Shown piece by piece: positions 34,915 to 39,975 of a stretch of DNA of 39,975 bases. How positions within the stretch are numbered: position 1 is the first letter of the stretch; every line of letters begins with the position of its first letter. Source of the DNA: Candidatus Halobeggiatoa sp. HSG11 (GTDB lineage Bacteria > Pseudomonadota > Gammaproteobacteria > Beggiatoales > Beggiatoaceae); the NCBI GenBank assembly GCA_030378105.1, contig JAUCGL010000026.1, positions 1 to 39,975 of the forward strand, written 5' to 3'. The notes under the pieces were generated by a model that made no database searches, was not told where the DNA came from, and worked only from the letters and a program-made list of their open reading frames with translations. Both the position numbers and the translations under genes were made by a program.

Positions 34915-35922
34915 TTAGTTAATTTTTCTAAACCAAGGCAGAATAAATATCAGCATTAATCCTACCAATATATAAAACCTCTCATGCCATAATTTTTGTA
35001 GAGCTTTATCTTGAGCAGCAATACTTATGCTATCATCAATAGCAGCTAGAATAGCTTGGGTATCTAAATTGCGATAATCAGCCTTGCGATAAATACCGTG
35101 ACCAGTAACAGCCAGCTTACGTAAGTAATCTTCATTTAAATGAGAAATTACCACTTCGCCGTTAGTATCTTTTTGCCAATTACCATCTTTCATTGGAATA
35201 ACATCACCTTGCGTAGTACCAACTCCTAAACTATGCAAATGAAAGTTTCCTTTCTGAACTAATTGCAAGCTATCTTTAAAATCTTGTTCGTCAAAATCTC
35301 CATCACTAATCAGCAATAAATGTGGAACTGCATTCATAGTTTGTCCTTTTAACCAATTCACAGAATTTTCAATAGCTAGAGCAAGACGACTGCCTTGGAC
35401 AGGTAGCAATCCAATATCAAGTTCATATAATAAATGGCGTAAAGTTTGATAATCATCTGTCAAAGGAGCTACTAAATGTGGAATACCGGCAAATACAAGT
35501 AGTCCAATATAGATATTTTTATCTTTATCTAGTAGTTCTTCAATATCTTGTAAGGCTTGTTCTAAACGGGAATGAGGTAGGTCTGTTACCCGCATAGATT
35601 CAGATAAATCCAATAGGATCATTAGATTAGCATTCTGTCTCCAAACTTCTTGTTCTTCATAATCCCAACGTGGGCCAGCCAATGCTAAAATACCAAGCAA
35701 CCATATAGCTGTCCACCAAATATATTTTTTAGAATTAACAGTGGATGTAGTTCCAGAGTTAATTAGCAAATGTGGTAGTAAATGAGAATCAGCAAAGTTT
35801 TGTATTCGTTTATAATAATGGAGACGTATTTTTAAAACCCAGATAAGTATTCCTACTACAACTGGTACAATTAAAGCAAAAAGCCAGATTGGATTGGCAA
35901 ATTCAAAATCCGAAAAGTTCAT
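34915..35922 (-). CDS. BatB-like von Willebrand factor A domain membrane protein
   Basis: The 335-residue protein has two N-terminal membrane helices (about 11-30 and 67-83), a cytoplasmic or periplasmic VWA domain (about 98-300) and a final membrane helix (about 311-330). This is the layout of Bat/aerotolerance VWA proteins. The metal-ion site is intact: D105-L-S107-E-S109 in LLDLSESM, a conserved Thr in PLTDDYQ, and LLISDGDFDE. Relatives usually sit in an operon with a MoxR ATPase, a DUF58 protein and other Bat genes that may act as a chaperone-like system. None of those partners is adjacent here, so the gene is an orphan or the operon has been scattered. Confidence 0.82.
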   Translation of the reverse strand: MNFSDFEFANPIWLFALIVPVVVGILIWVLKIRLHYYKRIQNFADSHLLPHLLINSGTTSTVNSKKYIWWTAIWLLGILALAGPRWDYEEQEVWRQNANLMILLDLSESMRVTDLPHSRLEQALQDIEELLDKDKNIYIGLLVFAGIPHLVAPLTDDYQTLRHLLYELDIGLLPVQGSRLALAIENSVNWLKGQTMNAVPHLLLISDGDFDEQDFKDSLQLVQKGNFHLHSLGVGTTQGDVIPMKDGNWQKDTNGEVVISHLNEDYLRKLAVTGHGIYRKADYRNLDTQAILAAIDDSISIAAQDKALQKLWHERFYILVGLMLIFILPWFRKIN

Positions 35923-36162
35923 AATATTTTTAATTATAACTCAAATATCAAATTTTTCATAAATCATAGTATTTGTACAAGGTCATTACATGAAAATTAT
36001 AGTCCAAATACAGTTCCAACTCTCAGTTATAAAAAATTGGGTAGTCCTCCAGAAAGTAGTGGTGTATAAAATTACCTAATAGAATCATTATAATGATGAA
36101 TAAAAAACCAAATAGCTCCAATATGTTTTAAAAAATTTTCCAGAAAAATCAAATTGTAGAAC

Positions 36163-39100
36163 TTATTTTAACAAACTTTTCACCTTATCAACCAACTCAT
36201 TCTTAATATTCCGAATGTCATTCGCGATTTCAATAAAATGCCACTCTGCATAACCATATTTATCTTTCACCGCATTCACAGCCGGCAACCAACGATTTTC
36301 AACATACCATTTTTTCTCAGCTTTATCCTTATTCATACCAGTGATTTCAATCACCAAATTAACCAACAAACCATCTTCCCGCTTCACCTTAACAAGAAAA
36401 TCAGGATAATATAATCTATCCAGCCCATCTTTAACATACGGAATTGCAAAACCAAGAAACTGATTTTTCACATAACTATCAACTTCATCCAATTCTTCCA
36501 GTGCTTTTGCACATTTGCCCTCCCAATCAGAATCCATAACAACATAATTAACATGGCTTTTATGGGTATAATACACCTCTTTAACAGTATGCCCACTCAC
36601 ATATTGAGTGCTGCTAAACTTATTATAAAAATTAAACACCGGCTTGATATATTCCATCTTATTTTTATGGGGATTAATACCTCTCCTGATATGATCAACA
36701 ATAGGTTTAGGCGGGTCAAAATATATCAATTTTTTATAGTTATCATCCTTAATATTAAGTAAAACCACCTTATTATGATACCAATGACTCACAATAGCTT
36801 TTAACTGATGAAACTTGTGAAAATGAGGGTAATTCTCATCATCAGAAAAATGATGCTGAATTAAATCTTTAGTCAATGAATAAATGATTGCTTGTTCTCT
36901 TATTTCCGATATTTCTTCACGGACTTCAAGTTTTTCATCTTCTCCAGAAAAAGCGGTTCCCATAGTAGTTTCAATCGGAAATTTAGAACCATCAATCTCA
37001 TAATTTTCAATCGCAGAAAAATCATAGCGTAATTCATCATCGGCATATTCCACCCGATAACCTTCAATATTCGGAAACTCAATTTGATAGCTCTGTTGCC
37101 GTTCAGGAATTGCTTGCACAGAAGTATATTCTGGTGGTTCTGCTGTTGTGACTTCACCTCCCTTAAAAAATTTAAATGGCACACCAATTATATGAGCATA
37201 TTCCGGCGGAAACTTTTTAATAACAATTTTTCTTGTATCAGTGGTTGGATTACCTTGTTTATCATAACCTTGTAAAAAATAGTCCATACGACGCAAAGCC
37301 CGTCCAGCAACTTGTTCACACAGCAATTGCGAACCAAAAGCCCGCAAGCCCATAATATGTGTCACCGTGTTACAATCCCAACCTTCGGTAAGCATCGAAA
37401 CCGATACCACACAACGAATATGCCCACCTAGTTTTCCCGGTTCACCAACAGTATTTACCACTTCCCGTAAAATTTCCGCATCAGTTATTTTTTCAGCCGC
37501 TCCTTGTCCATGCAATTGAGCATAATCTCTTTTAAACGTCTGAATTTCACTAGCAAATATTTTTTTAAACTCACTGCTAATTTGTTCCCCATCATCCAAA
37601 GCTTCTGAATCAATAATCAATGTCGGTGCTTTTTTCTTAATTCGTCCTTGTTTATCATAGTTAGAAAATGAGTCATAATTCCCCTGAGGACTCGGTCTTT
37701 TTTCACCGTTTTCATCAAATTCATAACCAGCAATAAATTTATACACCTCTTTAGACACAGAAGTATTATTACACACAGCAATAAAAACTGGTGGTCGGGT
37801 CAATAAATCAACACTGGCTTCACCTTTTTCCCGTTTATTTTCTTCATATTTACGGTAATGCTTATAAAACTTACCCAACGCAACTTTAACTAAAGATGGT
37901 AAATTAGGTGGAGTTTCAGATAATTTTGTTCCTTTCGCTTCCTTCTTTTTAGTTCTTAAACCTTTTTTTGGTAAATCAGCCTTAACATGTTCATACAAAT
38001 TTCTTAATACTGGCAAAGTTAATTCTTGAGTAGTATCATCTGTTGGTAAAAAAGGAATTTTAACCAAACCAGCTTCTATCGCTTTAATCAAGCCAAAATC
38101 AGACACTACCCAATCAAACAAACTATAAGGCGTATAACCGGAACCTTGCAAATAATAAGGTGTTGCCGATAAGTCATAAACTGCCGTCAATTTAAATTTT
38201 TGGGCTAATCTAAGCAAACCATTAAACCAAATTGAAGCTTTAGCATTTTCATCTCTTTCAGTATCTTTAGTTCTACCTTTCTGCTTGGGCAAATAACAAT
38301 GATGAGCTTCGTCATTTAAAATTAACAAACGCCGCCCAGTTTTGAATGAGCCTAAAACTCGTTTAACTGTTTGATTAAAACCTTCTTTAGCAACTTGCTT
38401 GATGGCTTTTCCTTTTTCATCATGCCCAATAATTTTATTATCAAATGGGCTTTGCTTATTACCCTGCAAATTTCTTTGCTCAAACGCATGATAATTGGTA
38501 ATAATTAATTTAGCATTCAGATTTGCCAATTGTGATTCCAAATTGCGAGGTACTAAATCCCGCATTGCATAATAATCAGTTCTTTGATTTTTGTGTTTGG
38601 ATTTATCGACAAATAAAACCCCCAAACGATCTTTAATGGTTATTCCCGGAGCCACCACTAAAAAATAATCAGCAAATCTAACATCTTGCCGATATTCTTG
38701 CCGATTAAAGAAATGATAAAGAATCAAACTCGCCATCACCACAGTTTTACCGGTACCAGTCGCCATTTTAAAAGCAATACGTGGTAATTGCTGCGAAGTA
38801 TCCGAACATACCTCTTTATATGCTGACTTTAGTTTATTTAACACATTTTGCCCAGCATTAGAACGGGTTGCGACTTCATTTAACCAAATAGCAGTTTCAA
38901 TTGCTTCTTGTTGAGCAAAAAAGAGTTTTTTAATAGCCTGTTTATCTTGGTTATTAAACCAAAAATTCAGCAATTCCTTGGTGACTCTTGTGGTATGTGA
39001 ATACTTTTGTTTTCGCCAATTACCTACTTCTTTTCTAATTAAATTAATGACATGTGTGTCATAATTAGCCGCAACATCATTGATTTCAAAAACTTCCTTT

Positions 39101-39255
39101 TGCTTGCCTTGTTTGGAAGGAATGACATTAATATCTGGGGCAAAAACTCGCCTACCTTTTATCGGCGATTCATAATCAAGTTCACCTTGTTTATTGGTAG
39201 CATAATGCCATAAAGGTTCTTGATAAGGACTGTTTAAAATTGGATTGTTGTTCAT
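36163..39255 (-). CDS. Type III restriction-like DEAD/DEAH helicase-nuclease
   Basis: This superfamily 2 helicase of about 1030 residues resembles the Res subunit of type III restriction enzymes. Walker A is [11 protein letters not shown] (about residue 165), Walker B is [12 protein letters not shown], motif III is [10 protein letters not shown], and motifs V-VI are [15 protein letters not shown] and [10 protein letters not shown]. The C-terminal end has a nuclease-like core ([10 protein letters not shown], then LVIEITGM) where the usual E-x-K reads E-I-T. The start is set at ATG 39255 ([17 protein letters not shown]), the expected N-terminus for this family; an in-frame ATG at 39324 would add 23 residues. 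No mod methyltransferase is next to it in the window, so it may be a solitary defence nuclease. Confidence 0.82.
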   Translation of the reverse strand: MNNNPILNSPYQEPLWHYATNKQGELDYESPIKGRRVFAPDINVIPSKQGKQKEVFEINDVAANYDTHVINLIRKEVGNWRKQKYSHTTRVTKELLNFWFNNQDKQAIKKLFFAQQEAIETAIWLNEVATRSNAGQNVLNKLKSAYKEVCSDTSQQLPRIAFKMATGTGKTVVMASLILYHFFNRQEYRQDVRFADYFLVVAPGITIKDRLGVLFVDKSKHKNQRTDYYAMRDLVPRNLESQLANLNAKLIITNYHAFEQRNLQGNKQSPFDNKIIGHDEKGKAIKQVAKEGFNQTVKRVLGSFKTGRRLLILNDEAHHCYLPKQKGRTKDTERDENAKASIWFNGLLRLAQKFKLTAVYDLSATPYYLQGSGYTPYSLFDWVVSDFGLIKAIEAGLVKIPFLPTDDTTQELTLPVLRNLYEHVKADLPKKGLRTKKKEAKGTKLSETPPNLPSLVKVALGKFYKHYRKYEENKREKGEASVDLLTRPPVFIAVCNNTSVSKEVYKFIAGYEFDENGEKRPSPQGNYDSFSNYDKQGRIKKKAPTLIIDSEALDDGEQISSEFKKIFASEIQTFKRDYAQLHGQGAAEKITDAEILREVVNTVGEPGKLGGHIRCVVSVSMLTEGWDCNTVTHIMGLRAFGSQLLCEQVAGRALRRMDYFLQGYDKQGNPTTDTRKIVIKKFPPEYAHIIGVPFKFFKGGEVTTAEPPEYTSVQAIPERQQSYQIEFPNIEGYRVEYADDELRYDFSAIENYEIDGSKFPIETTMGTAFSGEDEKLEVREEISEIREQAIIYSLTKDLIQHHFSDDENYPHFHKFHQLKAIVSHWYHNKVVLLNIKDDNYKKLIYFDPPKPIVDHIRRGINPHKNKMEYIKPVFNFYNKFSSTQYVSGHTVKEVYYTHKSHVNYVVMDSDWEGKCAKALEELDEVDSYVKNQFLGFAIPYVKDGLDRLYYPDFLVKVKREDGLLVNLVIEITGMNKDKAEKKWYVENRWLPAVNAVKDKYGYAEWHFIEIANDIRNIKNELVDKVKSLLK

Positions 39256-39427
39256 AATATCTTTGCCAAAAAACTCAGATAAAAATTGTGTAAGATGAAA
39301 CAGTAAAAGGGTAGTGTTATACATGTAATGCTATAAAAAATTTATATCAGAATAAATATTTATTATAATAATTTCTTATTCCAACACGCCAGCGTTACAT
39401 ATATATAAAAATACACTGTCAAATTAA

Positions 39428-39443
39428 TGTACAATATTGTACA
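39428..39443. promoter_or_regulatory. Perfect palindrome, possible operator
   Basis: TGTACAATATTGTACA is a perfect 16-bp palindrome about 105-175 bp upstream of the helicase gene starts and outside the neighbouring MITE-like element. It has the size and symmetry of a dimeric repressor site. No cognate regulator is encoded in the window. Confidence 0.4.
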
Positions 39444-39462
39444 GTGAATCAGAAAATTAATA

Positions 39463-39562
39463 TATAGCAATTATTAATTATGAATGGTTAATTATTAATT
39501 AAATTCTACAAAAATATCAATTATTTATTTTGCTGTAATCTATTTAATCAGGAAATGCTATA
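39463..39562. mobile_element. Short TATAGCA-ended MITE-like element, copy 2
   Basis: Same ends as 31007-31090 (TATAGCAATT and AATCAGGAAATGCTATA), about 100 bp long, A/T-rich and non-coding. Confidence 0.65.
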
Positions 39563-39942
39563 TTAATTTATTCGCACCGCTAATTCGGTGTATCCTGCAT
39601 TCCAACGCTGGTGCTTTGGAACGAGAAAAATACTTCATTTATAGAACGTTGTAAACCTCACATTAAAATAACATATTTCTTATTTAACAAGGAAAACACT
39701 CGGCTATTGCAAAAAGAAAACTAATTTTAATTGTATGTTATGGATTAATACCTTCGCCAAATAGATAGTTATTTCTGGAATGGAGCAAAGCGGATTTCCC
39801 GAAACAATGAATTCTGACATAGGCGGATTTGGTGTATGATGCTTCGCTTATATGTAGATACACAAAAGTATTTTAACAAAAAATATGATATACTATAATC
39901 AGATAAAATTTCAAACCATCCACTACAAGAGAACATAAAAAC

Positions 39943-39975
39943 ATGTTATTTGTCAATCCATTAACAGACTCAGAA
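39943..39975 (+). CDS. Start of an ORF cut by the right window edge
   Basis: ATG at 39943 opens MLFVNPLTDSE and remains open to the edge. A TATACTATAAT -10-like stretch lies about 50 bp upstream and AAGAGAA is near the start. The 'NPLTDSE' beginning is reminiscent of IS630-type transposases, but 11 residues are too few to decide. Confidence 0.35.
   Translation, partial: MLFVNPLTDSE

Larger units (their letters stand above)
39325..39942. other. Gap upstream of the helicase gene with repeats and a palindrome
   Basis: About 620 bp with no supported ORF. It contains a perfect 16-bp palindrome (39428-39443), a TATAGCA-ended element (39463-39562) and fragments of other dispersed hairpins near 39570-39640 and 39826-39855. 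The promoter of the minus-strand helicase should be near 39330-39420. Confidence 0.55.

Noticed and set aside
39943-39975. Firm call of an insertion-sequence transposase at the right edge
   Set aside because: Only 11 residues are visible; the resemblance to IS630-type starts is too weak to name it.

Overview
The window is AT-rich chromosomal DNA from a gammaproteobacterium. It carries Gram-negative envelope genes (hldD, hldE, murF, mraY), a PilA-type pilin with sigma-54-like promoter motifs, and holC. Several families of short hairpin-forming and MITE-like repeats fill the gaps between genes. This mix suits the repeat-rich large sulfur bacteria (Thiotrichales/Beggiatoaceae), but that placement is inference; no rRNA or sulfur gene is present to settle it.

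Layout. 1-970: 3' part of a membrane protein with a chemoreceptor-like sensor region. 964-1890: a partial duplication of the holC start, with a decayed VapBC-like module between the copies. 1771-4923: holC, a small companion gene, murF and mraY, a fragment of the division/cell-wall cluster that ends at mraY. 5308-9396: a 1362-residue secreted lamin-tail/Calx-beta protein. 9552-11105 (-): purH, flanked by two 79-bp direct repeats. 11588-13573: transketolase. 13574-17629: an accessory island of three cassettes (a PIN toxin module interrupted by a YefM/YoeB pair, a VapBC pair, and a restriction-modification pair). Each cassette follows a copy of the tkt 3' end with its terminator-like hairpin. 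18136-25286: three multidomain histidine kinases/response regulators, the first with a DUF1638-like sensor. 26003-28785: tandem sigma-54-like promoter motifs, a palindrome array, a type IV pilin and a TMTC-like glycosyltransferase candidate. 28990-30906 (-): an AspH-like/sulfotransferase fusion. 31459-33885 (-): hldD and hldE. 34915-35922 (-): a BatB-like VWA protein. 36163-39255 (-): a type III restriction-like helicase/nuclease. At the right edge a new ORF begins.

The strongest unusual signal is a recurring architecture. Toxin-antitoxin or restriction-modification cassettes sit beside housekeeping genes (holC, tkt) and are bracketed by about 100-180 bp partial copies of those genes. No transposase or integrase gene is visible in these cassettes. 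This resembles insertion with long target duplication as described for restriction-modification genes, and here it appears at two loci and repeatedly at one of them. Second-tier signals are the pilin promoter array, the AspH-like domain that seems to have lost metal ligands, and the DUF1638 kinase.
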